DNA from: a virus
Reading direction: 5' to 3' (one strand)
Length of the DNA: 64,000 nt
Virus record (IMG/VR): IMGVR_UViG_3300034101_006325
Location: 62,001 to 126,000 of that record
In this document: in pieces, positions 15,763 to 24,356 of the stretch
Position numbering within the stretch: position 1 is the first letter of the stretch
Layout: the number at the start of each line of letters is the position of its first letter
Program-made: the position numbers and the translations under genes
The notes under the pieces: model-generated
Databases searched by the model: none
Told to the model about the DNA's origin: nothing
The model's input: the letters and a program-made list of their open reading frames with translations, nothing else

Positions 15763-18700
15763 TCAGTAATCGTAGGTCGCATAATCCAAAGGTATAATGT
15801 TGGTCCTCAACCTTGCGCCTTCGCGGTCGGATGCAAGGAGGCCTGTCGCATCTCCACCTGTTGACTTCGGCATTGCATTAATCAGCATGTTGAGGCGCTG
15901 CTTGATGATGGACTTGGGGTTGGTTACTATGATCTTCTCGAGCTCGCCGCCGTCGATTGCGATCCTAAAATTAACATTAATATTGACGTCTTTGGCCTGC
16001 ACCTTGTATGCTGCCTGCGAACCCATTGTTTTGCCGAACTTCGATGTGAATGTTTTGAGCTTTGTGTCGATGTCAAACCTGAGGCCTTTGTCCAACGCAC
16101 TGTTCAATCGGCCGGCGGCCTCAACCATCATCTCGACAGCCTCAACTGCAGGAATTAATCCTTCTGCCATGGTAGCTTTGGCATACAAAGCTTTGTCTGT
16201 TATGTTCTGGAACAGGTCGGCATGCTTGGCAAAAGCATTCATGAACAATTCTATATTTCCAAAGGCGGGCTCGGCCGCGCCGATGTTGCTCAAATCTTGA
16301 CCTGCTAGACTGGTGAGGGCCGCGTTGATGCCTGGTGCATTTGTGCTCAGCGAATTCATGAAATTTTTCGTGGCTTCAATGGTTTCAATCATGTAACCCA
16401 CATTGCTTGCCGATAAAATGCCGCCTACTTTTATTATTCCTTCAAAAATCTCTCCTGATAATTCTGGTGTTGCGAGGCGGACAAACAATTGACCAATTGC
16501 CCTAAATTGTTCGATTATTGTGTTGATGTCATCAACTGCGATGCCTCCGCTCTTATAATCTTTGAGTGCAGTCGCAGCCCACGCAGCCGCTGTAATAACA
16601 TTGAATGCACCAATCGTAACTTCCAGCTTTTTACTTATGTCGCCGATGCCAGCAAACTTCGTCCCAATAACGTCGACGGCCGTCAAGAAAGCCTGAAAAT
16701 CATTCGTTGTTATAAAATCTTTGTTGAGTACATCCAGGACTCTCGCGACCTTTTTGACGCTTTCAATTAAGCTCATTATGGCATCTTGATCAACTGACGC
16801 CATCTGGCGAGGCATGTCAAAAGTCATCGTACCCACCTGCGACATCAATGCGAAGATGTTGCGAAGAGTATTGATATTTAAATCAAATTTACCGCCAGGC
16901 AATTGACTGATAGCAGCAATTGCAGGTCCCAAGCTTTTTATTATCGATGGAAGCACTTCGCCTAGCGATTTTAAGATCTCTGTTACTACGCCACTGATGT
17001 CTTTTATGAATTTAAGTGCAGATTGAGCAGCAGCATCGTCGGGTGTTTTGCCCGACAACGTCGTGTCGATTAGTTTAAAAATAAATTCAAACACTGAGCT
17101 TAAGACGTTCGTGACAGCAGACAGCGCCTGAATCGCAGAAGAATCAACGTAAGTCACAGAAGAAATTATTTTTTTAATCTGATTGCCTGCAACATCGAGG
17201 ATGCCGCCGGGGCGACCTAGCTCTTGTATTACGCCTGTCGTGTAACGATTCATCGCATCAATCACTTTAGGCAATTTCTCAAAGTCGCTCTTGTCTATTT
17301 TCTCAAAAGCTTTGACAAGGCCCGGCGCCGATGCTGCTGTGATGATTGACGCGAGGCCCGACAGCATAGAACCGAATGCGGTGATCACCTGAGGATTTCC
17401 ACTGAAATCTTTTATTTTTGGGTCGTTGATAATGTCGACAATTTCTTTTACAAATTCTTTCAGAATGTCCTTCATTTGCCTGAAGTTTCTGGTTACTTGC
17501 TCGACGATGCTGATAACATATGGTGCACTGTCGGCATCCACACCCTTAAGACTGACGGCGGCGCCCGAGGTGAAGGCCTGAGCCACCTTGGCAGCAGTAT
17601 CGAGCGCCTTGGAAAGAACATCTACGCCTTTGGCAACTTCAGGATTATACCCAACCTTAATTGCCAGATCGACGACCAATTTTATCAAAGTCTCCAATTT
17701 GTTGAACGTGTCCTTTATGATTCCGTTGACAGTCTCGAGAAGTTTCTGTCTTGTGCCGCCGTCGTCGATGTCCTCGAGATTGAGTGCTGTGAACATCCCG
17801 GGAAAGGCTGAAGTCAACTTGGCAATATTACCAAGCATGTTGCTGAGTGCATCGACCTTCTGTTCAGTTCCATCGGGTATTTTCTTTGCTTCATTGACTA
17901 TAATCTCTGCCAAGCCAACCAAGTCTTCAAGAGCCCCTTCGACTGTTTCAATGCCTACTTCGAGCGCAATGTAAGCCGCGCCAAATGTTCCTATCATGAC
18001 AGCGCCAACTGCTATGAATGCAAGAAGTGACATCATGGCAACAATCATCGTTGCGGCTATGAGACCGAGGGCGAATGCAGAATTTTTTATTTCTTCAGGC
18101 GTAAACTTAGCCTTTTTGACTTCGTCGACGAGCAACCTGCCCAGCTCAACAAGTGCGATGATGGTGAGACCTAATGCCACTAAGCCAGCTGCCAAGGCCG
18201 CAAGGCCCGCGCCGCCTGTGAAAATTAAAATGGCGCCGACAGCCATGAGACCAATCATGGCAATAGACGCAACAATGGCGGCGGCGGCGATGGCAGCGAT
18301 TACTGCTGCTCCTATGAGAAGCTTCGCTGGATCTGCGGCACTAACAAGGGCACCAATCAGGAAGCCTATTCCAACGAGAGCGACCATTCCTAAGCCTAAC
18401 GCGAGAAGTCCTGCCGCCAAACCTGCAGGATCCACCTTTATCTTCGAGATAATCCACATTGCTCCGGCGCCGATCACCATAGCACCCATGATTGCCAACA
18501 TCACTGCAGCTCCGGCAAGCACAGTCTGTGGTTCATACTGACTGGCAATTGCAACGATTGCTGCGAATGCCAAAGTTCCTACTGCCATGAACATCGCAAA
18601 GCCTGCAACAAATTTTAAGATTGTAGACCAACTGACCTTTATCTCAAGATTTTTAAGAGCATCACCTGTGCCGCTGCCGATGTCAGGAATAATAGATCTT

Positions 18701-21186
18701 CTGCGGCCGAGGGGAGTCCTCGGCTGCGGTATTGAAGAAGATTTGCCCATTATTCCGCCTAGAGTGCCAGCAAGCTTTTGCAATACTCCGCCTAAGCCGC
18801 CTCCGGCTGCCATCGCTGCGGTCCTTGTTGCTGCCATCGCGATGCCTTGCGACATTATTGTCACCATCGCGCCGGCAAAGGCACCCACCATAGATTGAAT
18901 TAGAGCAGGCCCGAACAATATCGCGGCAATGACAGGATAGTATGGCTCAATTAGGGGCAATGCCTTCGTCATGAACCAATTTCCTAAAGATTCAAACGCC
19001 AATGTCATCAGGTCGCTGAACGCACTAGCAAAGGCAGGCCACGACTCTCTAAAAGCCTCGGATATAGGTGTTATAAATGTCACTGCAGCAGCGCCAATGT
19101 CACCAACACCTGGCACTTGCGTGGGATTTTTAATAAAACTGACAACGTCTCTGAGGAATTGAGTCAATGTCTCCAGCGCCCAGCTCAGTCCCTGTGCTAG
19201 TATCGTGGAAAATGCGATTCCAAATGTCTTCAGCCCTTCGAGAAACTGTCTGCCGCCTGGGGCGCTTTTGTCAAAGAAATTAAAAAATTTATCCTTTAAT
19301 CGCTGCATGAGGGCTGGGAATGATGCCTTGCCGCTCTCAAGATCATGAAAAAATTCGAGTATAATATTGGTGACGCCGTTGGCAAGATTGCTAAAATGCT
19401 TGGGATTAAAAATTGCAGTGAGGCCGTCGACGATCTTCTTCATCCCCGGGAAGGACTCAATAAACAACAATCCAAGCCTCCGGCCTGCCCAATAGACGTT
19501 GATCAGGGACATCTTGATGTTTGCAAGAAGCTCCCTGAAATCCTTTGAGTATTGGATGCCATCCGTGAAACCTTCGAGGAATTTATCGAAAAATCCTCCT
19601 TCCTTGGCTTCCATGGATTTTAAGAATTTATCCATGCCGTCGGCGAGTTTCACCAATGCCTCTTCCTGAGTCATCGTCTTCGCCTCGTTCTCGTCGGCGG
19701 CCTTGCTGACGTCGCTGAGCGAGTTTGCATAATTACTAGTTGAGAATGCTGCGATCTGCGTGGCGTCGTCCCATCCCATCGTCTGTTGTATGAGACCTCT
19801 ATGGACGCGCGTCAATTTTTCTCCTTGAATGCCGACCTTCGCGAGTTCTTTGCGAACCATCTCCATCTGCTGCATTGGAGTCTCTGCGTTCATCATCTCC
19901 ATGGCATCGACGGATGTACCGAACACCTCGTTAAATTTCGATACGTTCTCTGCTGCCTGATCAAACGTCTGGAAATTATCGAGAGAGGCAGTCACCTTAT
20001 CAAGTGAAATTCCTAACCTCTCCGCCTGAACAGCTGCTGCAGCAATTGCCTTGTCCGAGACGTTGCCAAAGGCTCGAGCATCTGACATTGCTTTTGCCAT
20101 TGATTTTGAAATGGTCTTGACGTCGATGTTGAACTGCCTTCCCATCTCTGCAGCCTGCTTTGTGACATTTGATAAAACTCTGGTGAGCGGCAAACCCGAT
20201 GCCACAGCCCTGGTTGCAAGTGCACCTAATTCTTCGTTCGAGAGACCAAGACCTTTCTGCAGACCTAAAATTGCGCCGCCGGCTTCGTCAAACTCTTTTC
20301 CAAATTTTCGAACAGCCGGGCCGCCCTGAGTCATGACCTCAGTCATGAGCTTCGTTCTATCGGCGAGATCGCCGAAAATCGAAAAGGCTCTAAGGCCAGA
20401 ATCTGCAAAACCTGCCATGCTTTTGGCTGTACCTTGGATTGTTGAAGCAATTGGTCCTGCCAAAGAACCGAATTCTTTTCGTATGTTGTTGATCGCCTCC
20501 TGCAGAGGTGTGATCTGATTCATGTACTTGTTCGCCATGTCGATGAGCTTATCGAACATCTTGAACGGAAGAGAAAGAATCGAGAATCCTATGTCAGCAA
20601 TGGTAGAGGCAACTGTGCCGAGGAATCCAAGTATACTGGATCCCATCGCTATGAAATTTTCAAAACCTTTCTTCAGCCCGCTGAGGGCTCCAGTGACTGC
20701 TCCAATTGCGGGTGCAAATACTGTTTTTAAATGCTTTGAAACTCTTTGAATCTTATCGTCAAACTTTTCTGTTCCTTGACGACCTTGATTGATCCGAGTC
20801 GTCAGATCCCTAACAGCATTGGGTTTTACATTGCCAAGGGCCTGCCCTATTCTTCCAACACCTGCTGAAATACCATTCGTGGCGGACGCTGCCTTGCCTC
20901 CTTCGCTGATTATAACGGCAAAAATACCTTGAAAAGCTGAAGAAAGCTGTTGCACTGCGTCAGCGATCAACTTTAGTGTCTCATTTATTTGAGTGAGCTG
21001 CTCGGCTGCAGGTGAGCTCTTCAGTTCTGACATTGCATCCACCATTTTTCTGGTGGACTCTGCCTGGCTTTCAAGAGAACGCTCGAGGGCAGCAGAGGAC
21101 GATGCCATGCTGTCGAACAGACTTTTCAGCTTGGCTGCTATCTCTACTTGATCAGGAGATGGTCCGCTGCCGGTAGGTGGTGCCAT
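15763..21186 (-). CDS. Tail tape measure protein (1807 aa)
   Basis: This is the largest tail gene. It has an N-terminal coiled-coil region (SMASSSAALERSLESQAEST), long helical stretches, and a block of many apolar helices at about residues 760-1080 made of repeated Gly/Ala/Ile/Val segments, then further amphipathic helices. This is the typical plan of a tape measure protein, which sets tail length and is ejected ahead of DNA. If about 0.15 nm per residue holds, the tail would be near 270 nm, much longer than T4's. AGGAG precedes the ATG. The gene lies between two small genes and the gp26-like gene upstream and the baseplate genes downstream. Confidence 0.85.
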   Translation of the reverse strand: MAPPTGSGPSPDQVEIAAKLKSLFDSMASSSAALERSLESQAESTRKMVDAMSELKSSPAAEQLTQINETLKLIADAVQQLSSAFQGIFAVIISEGGKAASATNGISAGVGRIGQALGNVKPNAVRDLTTRINQGRQGTEKFDDKIQRVSKHLKTVFAPAIGAVTGALSGLKKGFENFIAMGSSILGFLGTVASTIADIGFSILSLPFKMFDKLIDMANKYMNQITPLQEAINNIRKEFGSLAGPIASTIQGTAKSMAGFADSGLRAFSIFGDLADRTKLMTEVMTQGGPAVRKFGKEFDEAGGAILGLQKGLGLSNEELGALATRAVASGLPLTRVLSNVTKQAAEMGRQFNIDVKTISKSMAKAMSDARAFGNVSDKAIAAAAVQAERLGISLDKVTASLDNFQTFDQAAENVSKFNEVFGTSVDAMEMMNAETPMQQMEMVRKELAKVGIQGEKLTRVHRGLIQQTMGWDDATQIAAFSTSNYANSLSDVSKAADENEAKTMTQEEALVKLADGMDKFLKSMEAKEGGFFDKFLEGFTDGIQYSKDFRELLANIKMSLINVYWAGRRLGLLFIESFPGMKKIVDGLTAIFNPKHFSNLANGVTNIILEFFHDLESGKASFPALMQRLKDKFFNFFDKSAPGGRQFLEGLKTFGIAFSTILAQGLSWALETLTQFLRDVVSFIKNPTQVPGVGDIGAAAVTFITPISEAFRESWPAFASAFSDLMTLAFESLGNWFMTKALPLIEPYYPVIAAILFGPALIQSMVGAFAGAMVTIMSQGIAMAATRTAAMAAGGGLGGVLQKLAGTLGGIMGKSSSIPQPRTPLGRRRSIIPDIGSGTGDALKNLEIKVSWSTILKFVAGFAMFMAVGTLAFAAIVAIASQYEPQTVLAGAAVMLAIMGAMVIGAGAMWIISKIKVDPAGLAAGLLALGLGMVALVGIGFLIGALVSAADPAKLLIGAAVIAAIAAAAIVASIAMIGLMAVGAILIFTGGAGLAALAAGLVALGLTIIALVELGRLLVDEVKKAKFTPEEIKNSAFALGLIAATMIVAMMSLLAFIAVGAVMIGTFGAAYIALEVGIETVEGALEDLVGLAEIIVNEAKKIPDGTEQKVDALSNMLGNIAKLTSAFPGMFTALNLEDIDDGGTRQKLLETVNGIIKDTFNKLETLIKLVVDLAIKVGYNPEVAKGVDVLSKALDTAAKVAQAFTSGAAVSLKGVDADSAPYVISIVEQVTRNFRQMKDILKEFVKEIVDIINDPKIKDFSGNPQVITAFGSMLSGLASIITAASAPGLVKAFEKIDKSDFEKLPKVIDAMNRYTTGVIQELGRPGGILDVAGNQIKKIISSVTYVDSSAIQALSAVTNVLSSVFEFIFKLIDTTLSGKTPDDAAAQSALKFIKDISGVVTEILKSLGEVLPSIIKSLGPAIAAISQLPGGKFDLNINTLRNIFALMSQVGTMTFDMPRQMASVDQDAIMSLIESVKKVARVLDVLNKDFITTNDFQAFLTAVDVIGTKFAGIGDISKKLEVTIGAFNVITAAAWAATALKDYKSGGIAVDDINTIIEQFRAIGQLFVRLATPELSGEIFEGIIKVGGILSASNVGYMIETIEATKNFMNSLSTNAPGINAALTSLAGQDLSNIGAAEPAFGNIELFMNAFAKHADLFQNITDKALYAKATMAEGLIPAVEAVEMMVEAAGRLNSALDKGLRFDIDTKLKTFTSKFGKTMGSQAAYKVQAKDVNINVNFRIAIDGGELEKIIVTNPKSIIKQRLNMLINAMPKSTGGDATGLLASDREGARLRTNIIPLDYATYDY

Positions 21187-21205
21187 TGTGAACTCCTAAA
21201 ACAAA

Positions 21206-21490
21206 TCAGAGGGGCCAACTTACATCGAATAATCTCTCAAATTTCTGGGCAGCGACGTGCTTCTCTCCAAGCAGTCGCATGATCTCACTCAGCTGCGAGT
21301 TGCCTCCAACGACAGCATTGTGAAAATTCATTGTAGACGCGTAGGCCTCGGTGAGAGCCTCGATCTGCTCTTTGCTGCCTTTGAGGCTCACGTCGAAATT
21401 CTCACCGACCAACCACGCGCACAATGTCGAATAAAAGTTCCCGTCGTTAAGGTCCACCACAGCGCCAATTTTGCCGTCCATTTTATCCAC
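21206..21490 (-). CDS. Small protein upstream of the tape measure gene (94 aa)
   Basis: No family is recognised. The position immediately upstream of the tape measure gene (20-bp gap) is where tail-assembly chaperones usually lie. The start is probably GTG at 21490, because AGAGG lies 6 nt upstream; an ATG at 21481 is an alternative. The sequence is mixed helical (GSKEQIEALTEAYASTMNFH). I see no frameshift slippery site linking it to the next small gene. Confidence 0.55.
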   Translation of the reverse strand: MDKMDGKIGAVVDLNDGNFYSTLCAWLVGENFDVSLKGSKEQIEALTEAYASTMNFHNAVVGGNSQLSEIMRLLGEKHVAAQKFERLFDVSWPL

Positions 21491-21556
21491 GATGCCTCTT
21501 AAAAAATCTTAAAACGTTATCCCTAATTATAGGCACCCAATAAAAAACAACATTTT

Positions 21557-21769
21557 TTAAGTAAAACGTCGTAGCCTTGAAGGCGTCTGAGCGCGAGCCT
21601 TGTTCTGCATTGCCCTGACATCGGGAGAATTCTGGTGCAATGCACGGGATTGCGTCGAGCCTGCATCGTTCGACTGCTTGAGCTCCTTACTTATCCGCTC
21701 AATGAACCAACGCTTGTAAGAAACAGGAAGATTATAAGTCTCCCGCCACAGGAACCCGCCATAATACAT
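21557..21769 (-). CDS. Small conserved-looking tail gene (70 aa)
   Basis: The protein begins MYYGGFLWRETYNLPVSYKR, an aromatic-rich start I have seen in small proteins next to gp26-type baseplate genes in T4-like marine phages. The C-terminal half is polar and basic (QTPSRLRRFT). It follows the gp26-like gene by 34 bp. It may act with gp26 in baseplate assembly; there is no direct evidence. Confidence 0.55.
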   Translation of the reverse strand: MYYGGFLWRETYNLPVSYKRWFIERISKELKQSNDAGSTQSRALHQNSPDVRAMQNKARAQTPSRLRRFT

Positions 21770-21803
21770 CAGTAAAAAGGCGGGCTCCAGTATGACTGCA
21801 GGC

Positions 21804-22685
21804 TTATCTTCCGGATGAAGGCCAAAGAAAGTTGGCTCCGAGCGGCATGTTCACCTCCTCGGAATGTCCACAGGATGGACATGACGTCTCCTGCTTCATA
21901 ATTACACCCGGCTCGTGGTCCTTAATATAGTTCCTTAGAGCCAAAGAATCCCTGGCTGGCATGTGCTTGATGAAATTGGCGATCTTCGACCGATCCTCGA
22001 CTCCATCGACTGACACGATCGAATGCATGAGATTCGTCGTCACGTTGGACTCTCCGCTGAGACCCAACTTCTTCTGCTTCTCGGACAATGCAAGGAGCTC
22101 TTCCTCGTCCCTGCCTGTGAGGAACCTAAACTTAACGTTCTTCTTGCTAAAAGGCAACATAAACTGGAACAGATTTGTTCCATTCATGACGGGTGTCAGC
22201 TCGAGCCTCCTGATCGGCAACTCTGCCAAATTGAACTCGTGCTGTGTCTTTGTGCTACATGCCTGACATTCGATCTCGGCATTGTAATCCGGACCATATC
22301 CTGTAATCCTGATCGCAACCATCAGAGCATTTCGATCTCCACCAAGGAGATCAGCTGGGTTGACGCTCTTGTCAACAAGACACGACCTGAGGAGCTCAGT
22401 AATAACTGTACCCTTCTTCAACAAAGCCCTGCTGGTCAAAATATCCTCTTCTCTTGCGGTCATTGGTCGAATCTCGACGGCCTCCATCGCATGCAGCGAC
22501 GAATCAGGCGAATATACCTTGCCATTCGACGGCAACGGGACGACCTCAAGAGGTATATCTAAACCAAACTCTGCCTTCACCTTGTCTGCGGCCGACATCG
22601 ACGGCATCCGTGGATCAACACCCGGTGGGAGGTGAGAACCAGCTGAAAACACTGCATTACGTTGATCGCGATCTTCTGTGCTCAT
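21804..22685 (-). CDS. Baseplate protein, T4 gp26-type, with CxxC zinc pairs
   Basis: This 293-aa protein has the gp26-type pattern: VPLPSNGKVYSPDSSLHAME, then EIRPMTAREEDILTSRALLK, GGDRNALMVAIRITGYG, and two cysteine pairs, CQACSTKTQHE near the middle and CPSCGH near the C-terminus, which probably bind one zinc ion. gp26-type proteins act in assembly of the baseplate hub. GAGGA precedes the ATG at 22685. In T4-like marine phages this gene lies near the tail tube, as here, apart from the inserted HNH gene upstream. Confidence 0.75.
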   Translation of the reverse strand: MSTEDRDQRNAVFSAGSHLPPGVDPRMPSMSAADKVKAEFGLDIPLEVVPLPSNGKVYSPDSSLHAMEAVEIRPMTAREEDILTSRALLKKGTVITELLRSCLVDKSVNPADLLGGDRNALMVAIRITGYGPDYNAEIECQACSTKTQHEFNLAELPIRRLELTPVMNGTNLFQFMLPFSKKNVKFRFLTGRDEEELLALSEKQKKLGLSGESNVTTNLMHSIVSVDGVEDRSKIANFIKHMPARDSLALRNYIKDHEPGVIMKQETSCPSCGHSEEVNMPLGANFLWPSSGR

Positions 22686-22811
22686 TTATTTTTTCCTCAA
22701 ATTACAAGAAGCTGATGTATCGTAAACACCAGCGGCGACGCGTAAATAAACGAAACACAAAATTATGGACCAAATTATAAAATGCAGCAAATCAATCAAA
22801 ATATGCTTTGC

Positions 22812-23600
22812 TCATGTCTCGTGCTCGGCATCGTGACACGAAGAACACAGCACCCTGCCACTGACGTCGGCCTCCGCGTGGTACCACAGCACCCAGTCGA
22901 CGAAGCAGGTCTTGCGGTCAAAGTCGTCCCCAGGCTCGCCGAGGGTCTCGATGCCCTTCTGGAGGATCTCTGAGAACCTCTCCCCGTCGTGGTGCACCTC
23001 GAGGTCCCGCGTGGCTCCGCAGGCCGTGCACTTGAATCCTGCAGCCTTCATCTTCGGGAACGACCACTCACGATAGAGGCGGGATCGGCACATGGCACTG
23101 AGGGCGGAGGTGCCGCCGCGCCACTGTGAATGAGCTGATCCAGTCAGAGGAGTGATTAAACCTTTCTCCCACGAAGTCTTCATCGTTTTTGATCTTGCTT
23201 GACGAAAAGAATCTGACCCATAAGCTTTATTCGAAATTTCCCGAAAGACCTCGTTATTTTCTTTTGTCTTCCCGCGATTCCATGGATCTCTGCTCCACAG
23301 CCCTTCTTCTCTTCTCTTCTTGAGGCTCTTCTCTTTAGCAGATTCATTGTGTCCCCAGTTGTTGTTCACTCTGGCGGAATGGCCGCGAACGAACTTGGCA
23401 AATCCCCGCTGGAGTGACCAGAACTTCGGTGTCTGACCGCAGCCACATGCACACTTGACGTCTTTGCCGTCAAGAAACAGCTGACTATAAAGTTCGATAG
23501 AAGAGAGCTGATGCTTCTTTTGACAGTGAATTCTGATAGAATCAAGATCAGTTGATTGATATTCCTTACATGAAGGACAGGTAAATGTAGAAAGGTCCAT
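22812..23600 (-). CDS. Free-standing HNH homing endonuclease
   Basis: From ATG at 23600 the protein is 262 aa. It has an N-terminal C2H2-like finger (FTCPSCKEYQS...HCQKKH), a second Cys cluster (VKCACGCGQTPKFW), a basic linker (NRGKTKENNEV) like homing-endonuclease DNA-binding repeats, and a C-terminal HNH nuclease: CTACGATRDLEVHHDGE ... RVLCSSCHDAEH. The reading frame continues upstream into the tail tube gene, but the ATG 80 bp after the tail tube stop is the sensible start. It sits between tail tube and gp26-like genes as a selfish insertion and probably cuts the same locus in endonuclease-free relatives. Confidence 0.88.
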   Translation of the reverse strand: MDLSTFTCPSCKEYQSTDLDSIRIHCQKKHQLSSIELYSQLFLDGKDVKCACGCGQTPKFWSLQRGFAKFVRGHSARVNNNWGHNESAKEKSLKKRREEGLWSRDPWNRGKTKENNEVFREISNKAYGSDSFRQARSKTMKTSWEKGLITPLTGSAHSQWRGGTSALSAMCRSRLYREWSFPKMKAAGFKCTACGATRDLEVHHDGERFSEILQKGIETLGEPGDDFDRKTCFVDWVLWYHAEADVSGRVLCSSCHDAEHET

Positions 23601-23604
23601 GGTA

Positions 23605-23612
23605 ATAAGTAT
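23605..23612 (-). promoter_or_regulatory. ATACTTAT motif, candidate late-promoter element
   Basis: The minus-strand octamer ATACTTAT lies in the 79-bp gap between tail tube and HNH genes. The same or a one-base-different octamer precedes the tail tube, sheath 2 and neck genes. It resembles a T4-type late promoter in being AT-rich and lacking a -35 box. Here it is so close to the ATG that translation from a downstream start, or chance, is possible. Confidence 0.25.
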
Positions 23613-23679
23613 ACCATGAACCTCTTTACTTGTATATTTGATTGCTGCTTTTGTTCTTCTTTTTTGTCGAATGTTAACG

Positions 23680-24171
23680 TCAAAATTGCAGCACACAATT
23701 GTCAAAGCGAAGTGTCATGCTGATTTCCATTGGACCGCCGTCCTCGTATGTGACCTCGCCGAAGTTTGCTTCTGTGATGAATGCGCCCTTGATGTCCCAG
23801 AGTTCGACGACGGTGCCGACGGGATCGAGCATTTTGAGTTGGATGTCGCGCTTGTAGAAGTCTGCGTAGCCTGCGCGGCCCGAGACCGATTCGAAGTGGG
23901 TGCGGACCCATTCCATCACCTGTTGCGCGCCCGAGGGAGCGATTGGGTCGTGGAGGGTGACCGAGATCGTGTTGAAGGTTGTTTTTCCTGCGAGGTAGCG
24001 TCTGCTGTTGATGAAGGGCACCTCGACCTCTTCTGTGGCGATCGTTGGTCGAGCCGCGGTCTTGATGATGTAGGCGTCGATGCCTTCGATCATGAGGATC
24101 CATCGGTTCTTGCGCTTCGGCTCGAACTTGTTAGGAATCATCGATGTAACGTCAAGTGTCTCTGCGGCCAT
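23680..24171 (-). CDS. 19: Tail tube protein (gp19-like)
   Basis: This 163-aa protein is the same length as T4 gp19. It has the tube-protein beta-barrel pattern: an N-terminal FEPKRKNRWILMIEGIDAYI strand pair, the KTAARPTIATEEVEVPFIN loop, TISVTLHDPIAPSGAQQVME, and a closing strand ISMTLRFDNCVL. It forms the inner tube through which DNA passes. AGGAG lies 8 nt before the ATG. It follows the two sheath genes, the same sheath-then-tube order as T4 18-19. Confidence 0.92.
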   Translation of the reverse strand: MAAETLDVTSMIPNKFEPKRKNRWILMIEGIDAYIIKTAARPTIATEEVEVPFINSRRYLAGKTTFNTISVTLHDPIAPSGAQQVMEWVRTHFESVSGRAGYADFYKRDIQLKMLDPVGTVVELWDIKGAFITEANFGEVTYEDGGPMEISMTLRFDNCVLQF

Positions 24172-24195
24172 GTTTTAATCTCCTGTTATCCTTTT

Positions 24196-24203
24196 GTAAG
24201 TAT
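24196..24203 (-). promoter_or_regulatory. ATACTTAC motif upstream of tail tube gene, candidate late-promoter element
   Basis: This lies 25-32 bp upstream of the tail tube ATG and ahead of its Shine-Dalgarno sequence. It differs by one base from the octamers upstream of sheath 2 (30639) and the neck gene (33798). A strong independent promoter for the highly expressed tube protein is plausible. Confidence 0.35.
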
Positions 24204-24299
24204 GCACAATTTTCGAAATTTTCGAGGGATTTTTAGTTTCTGTGAATTTGTCGCCCTCGAGGTCGACGTGTTTGAAGAGTAATTATTGAATATTGGTGA

Positions 24300-24344
24300 G
24301 GAGTTATCAGTTTATAATTTTTATCGAATTATTCTGATAACTCC
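24300..24344 (-). promoter_or_regulatory. 11-bp stem hairpin just downstream of sheath 1
   Basis: GGAGTTATCAG and its perfect complement flank a 23-nt AT-rich loop, starting 12 nt after the sheath 1 stop codon. No U tract follows. It may be a transcript-end stabiliser or an attenuator between sheath and tube genes. Apart from this hairpin and the motif at 24196, the 185-bp gap shows nothing further. Confidence 0.45.
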
Positions 24345-24356
24345 TGCGAACCGCCG

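Noticed and set aside
21206-21769. Programmed frameshift joining the two small genes upstream of the tape measure, as in lambda G/GT
   Set aside because: The genes are separated by 66 bp with stop and start codons and no slippery heptamer was seen.
23601-23705. Longer HNH reading frame overlapping the tail tube gene
   Set aside because: The upstream part overlaps the conserved C-terminus of the tail tube; ATG at 23600 begins a sensible zinc-finger domain.
23638-24282. 214-codon plus-strand frame opposite the tail tube gene
   Set aside because: Antisense shadow of the tail tube with acidic composition caused by codon bias; no recognisable protein.
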